DNA from: Phycisphaerae bacterium
GTDB lineage: Bacteria; Planctomycetota; Phycisphaerae; Sedimentisphaerales; Anaerohalosphaeraceae
Direction: 5' to 3'
DNA: 33,520 nucleotides
Assembly: GCA_018433925.1 (NCBI GenBank)
Contig: JAHDQI010000096.1
Location: forward strand, 1-33,520
Shown: in pieces, positions 17,864-25,025 of the stretch
Layout of the letters: each line of letters opens with the position of its first letter
Numbering within the stretch: position 1 is the first letter of the stretch
Translations under genes and position numbers: made by a program
The notes under the pieces: generated by a model
The model's database searches: none
What the model saw: only the letters and a program-made list of their open reading frames with translations
Told to the model about the DNA's origin: nothing

Positions 17864-19381
17864 TTAATTATTTCGATTGTGATTGTTTCCCAAAAACAGT
17901 TTTAGATATTGATGATACTGCCTGTACGTTTTGTTTATCGGAGCGCGGTCCGATCCGGGGATAAAAACCTTCTTCTTGTTATGATTCAGTTTTGTCAAAT
18001 CATCCAGATTTCCGAACACCTCTGCCTGCAAGGCTGCCAGATAAGCGGCGCCCAGTGCAGAGACTTCTTCAATGCCGATATTCGTAACGGTTACATTTAA
18101 CAGGTCAGCCAGCAACTGCATAACAAACGTATTGGCTGTAATGCCGCCGTCAACATTTAATCCGGCAAGATCAATCCCGCTGTCTGTTTGCATGGTATCA
18201 ACCACGTCTTTAATCTGGATGGGGATGGATTCCAGAGCGGCACGCACAATGTGTGCTTTGTTGCAATCCAGGGTTAATCCCAGAATGGCTGCCTTAAGGT
18301 TCATTTGCCAGTAAGGAGTGCCGAGTCCGCTGAATGCCGGGATGAGGGCAACGCCGTTACTATTCCGTATGGATTGAGCGATAGCGGCGGTCTCTTTGCT
18401 ATCCACGAATAGCCCAAGCTGGTCTCTGAGCCATTTGATTGTTGCGCCACAGGTAACGATAACGCCTTCCAAAGCATAATCGATTCTGTCAGGAGTGCTC
18501 CAGCAGATGGTTGTGACCATTCCCTGTTTTGATCGGATGCGTTTGGAACCGGTATTCAATAGAATCGAGCAACCTGTGCCCAGCGTTGCCTTGGCGGTAC
18601 CGGGGGAAAAACATCCTTCGCCCATAGCCGCGGCGTGAGAATCGCCGATCATTGCGGTGATTTTCACGGGGTCCGGAACAAGGCCTTCGAAATTCGACTC
18701 GCCGTATTGATACGCCGATGGCCGAGCTTCAGGCAGATTCAATCCGTTCAGGCAAAAATGATCCAGTAAATTCAAGTCCCAGCCGAGGGTGTCGAGGTTG
18801 AAAAGGAGTGTTCGCGAGGCATTTGTATAGTCTGTATAGTATTGTTTGCCGTTTGTGAGTTTATATAACAACCAGGTATCGACGGTTCCAAAGCAGGCAT
18901 TCCCTGATTTAATGGCCCGCTGAATGGTCGGGTCATTTTCCCAAAGCCAGATCAATTTGGTGCCGGAGAAATAAGGATCGATAATAAGCCCGGTTTTTTG
19001 AATGATTTCGTTTTCGATGTCAGTATTTTTGAGACGTGTGCAGATATTCACTGAACGTTTACACTGCCAGACCACAGCCGGACACAAGGGCTTGCCGGTT
19101 GGATCCCACAAGAGAAATGTTTCCCTCTGATTTGAAATTCCACAGGCAACAAGATTGGCGGATTTCCCTTTTTCTGTGAGGAAATTATCCAGGCACTGCC
19201 GGATGGCATGGATGACGCTTTGATAGATTTCTTCGGGATCTTGTTCGACGAAGCCGGGATGCGGAAACCGGGATTGCAGGGGGACCATGGCTTTAACGGC
19301 AATACGGCCTTGGCCGTTAAACAGCACGGCTTTGGTGCCGCTGGTTCCCTGATCGATTGCCAGTATATACGAGTCCTGCAT
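17864..19381 (-). CDS. FGGY-family carbohydrate kinase, GlpK-like
   Basis: Protein of 505 aa, the usual length for glycerol kinase. The motifs DQGTSGTKAVLF (10-21), GFVEQDPEEIY (43-53), GISNQRET (81-88), FGTVDTWLLYKLT (164-176) and DYTNASRTLLFN (184-195) follow GlpK closely. The residues that bind glycerol are kept: Arg86, Glu87, Tyr137 and Asp247. However, the usual GDQQAA is GDSHAA, so one contact residue is changed. The reaction is ATP-dependent phosphorylation of glycerol or of a ketose such as apulose, xylulose or rhamnulose. Placement between the split transketolase and rhaM argues for a pathway ketose rather than housekeeping glycerol. I therefore leave the symbol blank. A 156-bp gap with two hairpins separates it from the transketolase gene. 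Confidence 0.85.
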   Translation of the reverse strand: MQDSYILAIDQGTSGTKAVLFNGQGRIAVKAMVPLQSRFPHPGFVEQDPEEIYQSVIHAIRQCLDNFLTEKGKSANLVACGISNQRETFLLWDPTGKPLCPAVVWQCKRSVNICTRLKNTDIENEIIQKTGLIIDPYFSGTKLIWLWENDPTIQRAIKSGNACFGTVDTWLLYKLTNGKQYYTDYTNASRTLLFNLDTLGWDLNLLDHFCLNGLNLPEARPSAYQYGESNFEGLVPDPVKITAMIGDSHAAAMGEGCFSPGTAKATLGTGCSILLNTGSKRIRSKQGMVTTICWSTPDRIDYALEGVIVTCGATIKWLRDQLGLFVDSKETAAIAQSIRNSNGVALIPAFSGLGTPYWQMNLKAAILGLTLDCNKAHIVRAALESIPIQIKDVVDTMQTDSGIDLAGLNVDGGITANTFVMQLLADLLNVTVTNIGIEEVSALGAAYLAALQAEVFGNLDDLTKLNHNKKKVFIPGSDRAPINKTYRQYHQYLKLFLGNNHNRNN

Positions 19382-19432
19382 TTATCTGCGTTCCTTATAT
19401 CTGTGTATTGAAAAAAATGAACATGATTTGTT

Positions 19433-19452
19433 ATTCCCGCGAAGGCGGGAAT
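19433..19452. repeat. REP-like palindrome between operon genes
   Basis: A perfect 8-bp inverted repeat, ATTCCCGC and GCGGGAAT, around the tetraloop GAAG. This core is the same as widespread extragenic palindromes of many bacterial genomes. It sits about 50 bp upstream of the kinase start in the intergenic stretch 19382-19537. It may be a mobile REP-type element, an RNA processing site or a stability hairpin. Only one copy is present in this window. Confidence 0.65.
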
Positions 19453-19498
19453 CTGAAAAGACCGCCCCAAAGTCCTGTTTCGGGCTGGCTTATCTTGG

Positions 19499-19515
19499 TC
19501 CTGGAGTGTCCAGGA
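19499..19515. repeat. second intergenic hairpin downstream of the transketolase gene
   Basis: A perfect 7-bp stem, TCCTGGA and TCCAGGA, with loop GTG. It begins 22 bp after the transketolase C-half stop on the - strand. No T-run follows on the - strand, so it does not look like a complete intrinsic terminator. It could weaken transcription into, or stabilise, the downstream part of the operon. Confidence 0.5.
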
Positions 19516-19537
19516 ACATCAAATGTGTTTTCAAAGA

Positions 19538-20494
19538 TCAATCGTTTTTGCCCATCATAGCTTTAGCGGTTTCAATAATCCCGTTTTTGTCGATTTTATA
19601 GTAGGCCTGGATTTCATGCCGCGGTCCGGCTTTTGAGAACCTTCCCTGAGGAATGCCCAGTTTTACGAATTGAGTTTGAAGTCCTTGTTCAGCGATGATT
19701 TCTGAAATCATGCTTCCAAGCCCGCCGTGCAGCGAATGCTCTTCAACCGTAAGTACATGCCCCGTTTTTTGAATGGACTTGGCAATGGTATCCTGATCCA
19801 GGGGGCGAATCGAAGCGATATTGATTAATTCACAGTGTATCGAATCGGCTTGTAAGGCCTCCGCCGCAAAATATGCATGGTGTGCCGTAGAGCCCATGGT
19901 GATGATCGTGAGGTCCGATCCTGTTTTCAAGAGATCTGCCTGGCCGGGTTGAAACCGGTAATCGTCTCCATGAATCACGGGAAATTTATCGTTGTCCATG
20001 CGAATATAGACAGGACCGTTGTACCGCAGCGCATAGTCAAAGATTTGTTTGGCATCAATCGGATCCGACGGTACAAGAATAAGGATATTGCCCAGCCCCA
20101 GCATCATAGAGATATCGTCAATGGCATGGTGTGTGCTGGCCAGTGGACCGTAACAAACACCTGCATTCAAACCGACCAGTTTGACATTCGTATCCGAGTA
20201 GCAAATATCATTTTTGACTTGTTCAGCAGATCGTGTTGTCAAAAAACAGGCCGCATTGGCCGTGACCGATACAAAACCGCCCAGAGAAAGCCCTGCCGCA
20301 ATTCCAACCAGATTTTGTTCGGCAATCCCGACGTTTATCAATCGTTCAGGGCAACGTTCCATAAAGGGTTTGATCTTTGAGGTACTCGTGGAATCGCTTA
20401 CAAGAACCGCCAGATTGATTTTCTTTTCGGTTGCTTCAAGAAAGGCCTGTACCATGATATCACGTAAATCACATCGCTGGGACCCTTTCATCAT
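19538..20494 (-). CDS. transketolase, C-terminal subunit
   Basis: Protein of 318 aa equal to the pyrimidine-binding and C-terminal domains of transketolase. The conserved Glu that activates thiamine diphosphate is Glu59 in NVGIAEQNLVG. The C-terminal domain follows (VEEHSLHGGLGSMI near 250). The start overlaps the stop of the N-terminal subunit gene by four bases (ATGA), showing translational coupling and a two-chain enzyme. It transfers a C2 ketol unit between sugars. Split transketolases are common in dedicated pentose or branched-sugar pathways, including the apulose-4-phosphate transketolase AptAB (EC 2.2.1.13). That role would fit the apiosidase-like gene two places upstream. A plain pentose-phosphate transketolase is the alternative. 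Confidence 0.9.
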   Translation of the reverse strand: MMKGSQRCDLRDIMVQAFLEATEKKINLAVLVSDSTSTSKIKPFMERCPERLINVGIAEQNLVGIAAGLSLGGFVSVTANAACFLTTRSAEQVKNDICYSDTNVKLVGLNAGVCYGPLASTHHAIDDISMMLGLGNILILVPSDPIDAKQIFDYALRYNGPVYIRMDNDKFPVIHGDDYRFQPGQADLLKTGSDLTIITMGSTAHHAYFAAEALQADSIHCELINIASIRPLDQDTIAKSIQKTGHVLTVEEHSLHGGLGSMISEIIAEQGLQTQFVKLGIPQGRFSKAGPRHEIQAYYKIDKNGIIETAKAMMGKND

Positions 20495-21318
20495 TCCAAC
20501 TCCTCAATCGCACGTGCAACTTCATCACCGGAAGGAATTCGATGATGCCAGGTCGGCTGATCTTCGATAAATGAAACACCTTTGCCTTTGATTGTTCTTG
20601 CAATCACGGCTTTGGGTTGTTGATTGTGCAGATTCAGGGCGTCGATTGTTTCGATAAAGGTCCGGGGAGAATTCCCGTCCGTAAGATAGACATCAAATCC
20701 AAATGCTTTGAGTTTGTCAGTCAGTGGTTCGATGGCCATAATTGCTTCGGTCCTGTCGGCCAGTTGTAATGTGTTTCTGTCAACAATCAGGATTAGGTTG
20801 TCCAGTTTGAAGTGCGCTGCGCTCATGGCGGCTTCCCAGTTGGAACCTTCCTGCAGTTCCCCGTCTCCGGTCAGGACGAAAACCCGAAAGCTTCTGTTTG
20901 ACATTTTTGCACTCAGCGCCAGGCCGGTGCCGACGCTCAGGCCGTGCCCCAGCGCTCCCGTATTCAATTCCACGAAAGGGCATTTCTGGCGGACAGGATG
21001 TCCCGGCAGGTCTGAGTCGAATTGCAGATAGGTTTGCAGTTTGTCTTTGGGTATGTATCCGGCCTCTGCCAGTGTACAGTATAACCCGCAGACACCGTGG
21101 CCTTTACTAAGGATGAATCGATCCCTGTTCGGATTCTCAATGCTTTCTTTGTCAAGATTCAGGATTCGAAAAAAAAGACAGGCAAGGATATCTGCTTCCG
21201 AAAGATCACTGCCGGTATGCCCCTGGCCGGCGTGAACATTCGTCTGAATGATCTTTTTCCGAATCTCTTTTGCTTTTTGAGCTATTTGTTCAGGTTGTAG
21301 ATAAAAAGGATTCGCCAT
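20491..21318 (-). CDS. transketolase, N-terminal subunit
   Basis: Protein of 275 aa equal to the pyrophosphate-binding half of transketolase. It shows the thiamine diphosphate motif GDGELQEGSNWEAA (151-164) ending at Asn182, plus HAGQGHTGSDLS (29-40), SKGHG (71-75) and GALGHGLSVGTG (121-132). It pairs with the overlapping C-terminal subunit to make one active site. It lies 61 bp after the DUF5060-type glycosidase gene. This half gives no hint of substrate beyond its context in a sugar operon. Confidence 0.9.
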   Translation of the reverse strand: MANPFYLQPEQIAQKAKEIRKKIIQTNVHAGQGHTGSDLSEADILACLFFRILNLDKESIENPNRDRFILSKGHGVCGLYCTLAEAGYIPKDKLQTYLQFDSDLPGHPVRQKCPFVELNTGALGHGLSVGTGLALSAKMSNRSFRVFVLTGDGELQEGSNWEAAMSAAHFKLDNLILIVDRNTLQLADRTEAIMAIEPLTDKLKAFGFDVYLTDGNSPRTFIETIDALNLHNQQPKAVIARTIKGKGVSFIEDQPTWHHRIPSGDEVARAIEELE

Positions 21319-21379
21319 AATCTCTCAAAACTATAATACCTCATTTATACTGATAAACGCATCATTTTTATTCATGGTA

Positions 21380-22984
21380 TTACTCATCGCGGCGAATACG
21401 CAATGCCATGTAGGGTTTTCCGGGAAGCGGTACACTGCCTCCATTCTTATCCGCAAAAACATAGTTGTCGCGCTTTGCGATTTCAAATGTACTTTCAATT
21501 GGGGTGATTGTCATATCCCAGGTGTCAATCACTTCAACTTTAAACTTCATACCGTCAGCAAGCTCAGATTTGGGAAGTTCGAAAAGCCACGCAGTGGGCA
21601 TCTGGCGGCCGAAATATCCGAGATAATACGTTCCCCATACGCCGGCAAAGGGACAATTCTGCCATTTGTCGATTGGTTCTAATCCTTCCTGCGGACCTTC
21701 TTCCATAATCGTTCGCAAAAAGGCAAGCCGTGCAGGACTCTGGCCATGTAGGACTCCACCCTTGGCCCACCAAATGATGTCATTAGGATCAAGATAAGTC
21801 TCTCCATGTCCTACATAGGTGCCGGCGATAGTGCCCTCCCAGAAGCGGAATACCAGTTCTTGGCCAGAGATATTGCCCCATCGTTGCGGCAAGTTGCCTT
21901 CGTACTTAACCTCATCAAATATAACTGGCTTTCGATAAACGTCTCGATAGAGCACTGCGCGGCCGTAATCCTGTACTGCTGAGCCGTTTTGGATGCTTGC
22001 ATGGGTGACCCACGGCAGTGTGTGATTGTAGAGCAGCGAGCCGTTGTGAATGGAACGTAGCCGTCCGTATGGATCGTGGGCCTGGACAATCTTAAAAAAA
22101 CGATCCCAATCATCTGGCGTTTTCTCTTTCATGAAATCGTATTCATTAGCCAGCGACCACCAAACATTGCGATAGGCGGACAACCGCGATACAACATAAC
22201 AAAGATACCGGTCATCCGCCTCTTTTGGCATACGGTCAAACCCCCAGTGACCTTTGTCGTAAGGGTGAAAGAGAATAATGTCGGCTTCAATCCCCATATT
22301 GCCAAGCTGCAGAATACGTTTTTCAAAATGGCGGAAAAAATCAGGGTTAAATCGTGTATAATCCCATGTTGAAGGTGGAGTTCCTTCAAATGGAAAGAGG
22401 TAGGGCTCGTTTTTATTGTAGGAATACCACTTTGGAAACAAACAGAAGCGGATCTTGTTAAAAGGGCAATCAGACAGCGTTTTTAAGGTTTGCTCCTGAA
22501 GGTTCAATGGCTGATGGGTCCATGCATAACAGGTTGTTCCGACCTGGCGGTAAGGGGTGCCGTCCGCATAGGCAAAATGATAGGTGTTGGAAATACGAAC
22601 GGGTCCGTGATTACTGTCCGAAGGGTCTGTGCAAATAAAAGATCCTGTTTGGCCTGAAAGTCTGGCCACATTACTCTGGGTTTGATAGGTCCACAAGCCC
22701 GTTTCATCAGGACTAAAACGGATAATATATTCTCCTTGACCATCATAAAATCCTGAAATCTGAACGATCCTGTCTTCTTTTACAAAAACAGCGGAAAGCT
22801 CTATGTCTATGAAAGGATTACCGCCGGCAGGTCCTGTTAATTTCAGTTCAAAAAGACCCCACTTCTCCACCTTCATTTTCTGTCCAAACATGCTGGTTCC
22901 CATAATGGAAAGTAAAAGAACGATGAAAAAAGCTCGAAAACGAATGAATAGCTCCGGATTAATGCCTTCGTCTTGCTGATTCAT
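21380..22984 (-). CDS. exported DUF5060/DUF4038-type glycosidase, apiosidase-like
   Basis: Protein of 534 aa. Residues of about 15-35 form a signal peptide or N-terminal anchor (FFIVLLLSIMG). A beta-sandwich of the DUF5060 type follows (about 37-125; FYDGQGEYIIRFSPDETGLW). Residues of about 130-430 form a clan GH-A-like TIM barrel (DGTPYRQVGTTCYAWTHQ at the first strand), then a small C-terminal beta domain (DUF5605-like). Glu281 in SLANEYD and Glu358 in FDEVKYEG are at the positions expected for acid/base and nucleophile. Barrel proteins of this group are related to GH140 endo-apiosidases, but DUF5060 members are largely uncharacterised. The gene starts 4 bp after the isomerase gene stop. 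Best reading: an exported retaining glycosidase supplying the sugar used by the neighbouring isomerase, kinase and transketolase. Confidence 0.75.
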   Translation of the reverse strand: MNQQDEGINPELFIRFRAFFIVLLLSIMGTSMFGQKMKVEKWGLFELKLTGPAGGNPFIDIELSAVFVKEDRIVQISGFYDGQGEYIIRFSPDETGLWTYQTQSNVARLSGQTGSFICTDPSDSNHGPVRISNTYHFAYADGTPYRQVGTTCYAWTHQPLNLQEQTLKTLSDCPFNKIRFCLFPKWYSYNKNEPYLFPFEGTPPSTWDYTRFNPDFFRHFEKRILQLGNMGIEADIILFHPYDKGHWGFDRMPKEADDRYLCYVVSRLSAYRNVWWSLANEYDFMKEKTPDDWDRFFKIVQAHDPYGRLRSIHNGSLLYNHTLPWVTHASIQNGSAVQDYGRAVLYRDVYRKPVIFDEVKYEGNLPQRWGNISGQELVFRFWEGTIAGTYVGHGETYLDPNDIIWWAKGGVLHGQSPARLAFLRTIMEEGPQEGLEPIDKWQNCPFAGVWGTYYLGYFGRQMPTAWLFELPKSELADGMKFKVEVIDTWDMTITPIESTFEIAKRDNYVFADKNGGSVPLPGKPYMALRIRRDE

Positions 22985-22988
22985 AGTC

Positions 22989-24410
22989 CTACTCGTGATG
23001 GTAAATATCCCATTTCATATATTTCGAGACAGCTTCATGAATCACTTTGGCACAATGGCCGCGGGCCATTCCGACATGATGTTCAAATCCGTTTTGGCAA
23101 ATATGCGAAAGGAGTTTACGAAGTTGATTGACTTTGCATACCGCAATACCGCCGTCCATTCCGAAGGCATCATCGGTAAATTCACCTTCTCCCAGATAAG
23201 ACTTAATCCGGCCGGCCATGTCATCGGTCGAAATTCTGAAAAAAGTCATCGGACCGGGTGCAACCTTACCTTTGATGGCTCCGAAACATCTTTCTCTGTC
23301 TAAAACGGTCCCAAGTACATCCAATTTTGATATCTCGATATCATTGCCCATAAAACTTTTTGGGTAATTACTGCAATGGGTACACACACACATATCCGGT
23401 TCATTGCCGTAGTTATTGTTCCAATCCAGCAGAGCAGGAATTTTGTTACCGGCCAGCAGCAGCGTATACATTGATATTGCGCCGGTAACATCCGTCTCAC
23501 AGGCACTGGGCATATAGCGCTGACCCATCATGGACATCGATAGACAGCTTGCACAGCCATAGTTGTTTTCGATAGAATTCCAGCATTGGATCGCACTGGC
23601 GTCCAATTCATGTTCCTCCATCAGCATATCCAAAACAACGGATAATATTGCCTGTTTTAGAATTGCCTCCTTCTTTATATCTTTAGGGATTCTGCCGTAA
23701 TCCATAATTGCAGCCAGTTTTTCTTTGACAGCATCTGAGGCTGCATCCATTTTCTGTGCCTTTGTAATGATTTCGGAAAGATCGATAGGCACCACGGTAA
23801 TACCTGAGGTCTGAAGAAGCTTTTCGCTGTATCGTACGGTCTGAAAGGCGGCGGGCCGGGTTCCAAATGCTCCGATGCGGGCATTTTTTAGCCCCTTAAC
23901 GACTCGACAAACGGATGCGAAGGATTCGAGGTCGTTTGCAAACAGAGTGCTGTCAATATCACAGGTGTGTTCGGTGGTATCAGTAAACGGGATCTTGTAT
24001 TGGTATAAATTATTACAAACTGAGATCTTGCCGCAAAAGGCGTCACGCCGGCCTTTGACATCGACTTTGCCGATTTCGTCGTTACAGGCCTGAACCAATA
24101 TCGGCACGTCAAGTTTGGCCATCTGAAGTGTCTGAACAATACCCAATTCGTCGCCAAAATTAGGCAAAACAATGAGGATTCCGTCAATAGAATTCCTATG
24201 AGAGCTGAACAACTCTGCGCATATTTTTGCATCTGCCCGTGTTTCAATGGCTCCCGTAGGAGTTGCTTTTTCATCGGGAATAATATATCCCATCCCTAAT
24301 TGAGCCATTTGTGTCGATACTTTTTGCCGTTGCTCAGTAGCAAGTTGCGCGTTGAAAATATTACGGGTTCCTATAATCACGCCCAGAGTAATTTTCTGTT
24401 GGATATCCAT
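22989..24410 (-). CDS. L-fucose/L-arabinose isomerase-family protein
   Basis: Protein of 473 aa, first gene of the - strand operon. The family has two Rossmann-like domains and a C-terminal metal-binding barrel-like domain. Expected metal ligands are visible: Glu305 in ACETDVTGA, Asp329 in LLDWNNNYG and a His near 444-452 in FEHHVGMARGHC. It should convert an aldose to its ketose with Mn2+. It is shorter than classical FucI (about 590 aa) and nearer in length to arabinose isomerase-type members. Unusually, it is rich in Cys (for example CVCTHC at 341-346). The substrate may be a 6-deoxyhexose, a pentose or apiose; the neighbours (kinase, split transketolase, apiosidase-like enzyme) favour a pathway without aldolase. 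The ATG at 24410 is preceded by AAAGG 8 bases upstream. Confidence 0.8.
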   Translation of the reverse strand: MDIQQKITLGVIIGTRNIFNAQLATEQRQKVSTQMAQLGMGYIIPDEKATPTGAIETRADAKICAELFSSHRNSIDGILIVLPNFGDELGIVQTLQMAKLDVPILVQACNDEIGKVDVKGRRDAFCGKISVCNNLYQYKIPFTDTTEHTCDIDSTLFANDLESFASVCRVVKGLKNARIGAFGTRPAAFQTVRYSEKLLQTSGITVVPIDLSEIITKAQKMDAASDAVKEKLAAIMDYGRIPKDIKKEAILKQAILSVVLDMLMEEHELDASAIQCWNSIENNYGCASCLSMSMMGQRYMPSACETDVTGAISMYTLLLAGNKIPALLDWNNNYGNEPDMCVCTHCSNYPKSFMGNDIEISKLDVLGTVLDRERCFGAIKGKVAPGPMTFFRISTDDMAGRIKSYLGEGEFTDDAFGMDGGIAVCKVNQLRKLLSHICQNGFEHHVGMARGHCAKVIHEAVSKYMKWDIYHHE

Positions 24411-24459
24411 AGCTGTTGCCTTTGTATATTAAGAAACTCTATAATGAAAATACGATGAT

Positions 24460-24489
24460 ATCATAAGGAAAAAAGGTAGTCCTCCTCAA
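24460..24489 (-). promoter_or_regulatory. candidate promoter of the sugar operon with overlapping palindrome
   Basis: On the - strand there is TTGAGG (24489-24484), an 18-base spacer and TATGAT (24465-24460), a good match to a housekeeping promoter. Transcription would start near 24453, about 43 bases before the isomerase ATG. The perfect palindrome ATGATATCAT at 24455-24464 covers most of the -10 box and could be a repressor site. No regulator gene is in the window. Confidence 0.45.
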
Positions 24490-24957
24490 TATTGAAAAAA
24501 CCTATCGTATTCTTAGGTATATTCATTATTTGAAGGTATAATAAAGCTACATATAACACAGATAATCTATATATGCAATGTCTATGAATATTTAAAATGA
24601 TGATTTATGGAAGATTTAGCCCCTGACATAATACTGTAGATAATATATAAAGAAATAGATGTTTACAATCCTTAATTGTTGGACTTTCGCTGGTTCCGGG
24701 GAGATTCATTTTTTTGATTAACGATGAACAATATTTACGAGATGTGTATTATAAAAGGCATATCTTTACTTTTTATATCATGATTAAAAGCTCGTTTTTG
24801 ACATTAATATCGACGATTTGAAAAAAAATTTCATGAAACAAGGTATGGAATAAAAAATCGATATAATGCCATATCTCGATACAGTGTTAAAAAGAGATCA
24901 GAGGTTTCGAGGATTCCTGATTTTCATTTTGGGAGTTAATTTTCTTCTCTTTTGAAT

Positions 24958-24973
24958 GAGAATTCTCTATAAT
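24958..24973 (+). promoter_or_regulatory. candidate -10 box and operator-like palindrome before iorA
   Basis: A perfect TATAAT (24968-24973) is directly preceded by the perfect palindrome GAGAATTCTC (24958-24967). No good -35 box exists at the standard distance, as expected of an activator-dependent promoter. The iorA start lies about 50 bases downstream. Confidence 0.35.
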
Positions 24974-25025
24974 AATCCTCGCCTATTGTTTTGTTATAGA
25001 GTTATGAATAAAGGAAAGAGATCGA

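Larger units (their letters stand above)
24411..25025. other. AT-rich divergent intergenic region
   Basis: A 615-bp stretch between the - strand isomerase gene and the + strand iorA gene, with no convincing ORF, tRNA or known RNA. It is clearly richer in A and T than either flank. It holds a candidate promoter for each direction, each touching a perfect 10-bp palindrome. The middle (about 24500-24940) shows nothing I can assign. Its length leaves room for regulator sites or a long leader. Confidence 0.7.

Noticed and set aside
17864-19381. Housekeeping glycerol kinase glpK
   Set aside because: No glpF, glpD or glpR nearby, and a changed GDQQAA motif; the substrate is left open.
19048-19470. 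140-codon - strand frame running into the kinase gene
   Set aside because: It overlaps the kinase in another frame, and its start lies in the REP-like palindrome, which gives the familiar spurious FQIPAFAGIT translation.
17864-24410. Sulfoquinovose (sulfo-transketolase) pathway
   Set aside because: Isomerase plus split transketolase fits, but there is no sulfoquinovosidase, sulfonate exporter or sulfolactaldehyde enzyme; rhaM and the DUF4038-type enzyme point elsewhere.
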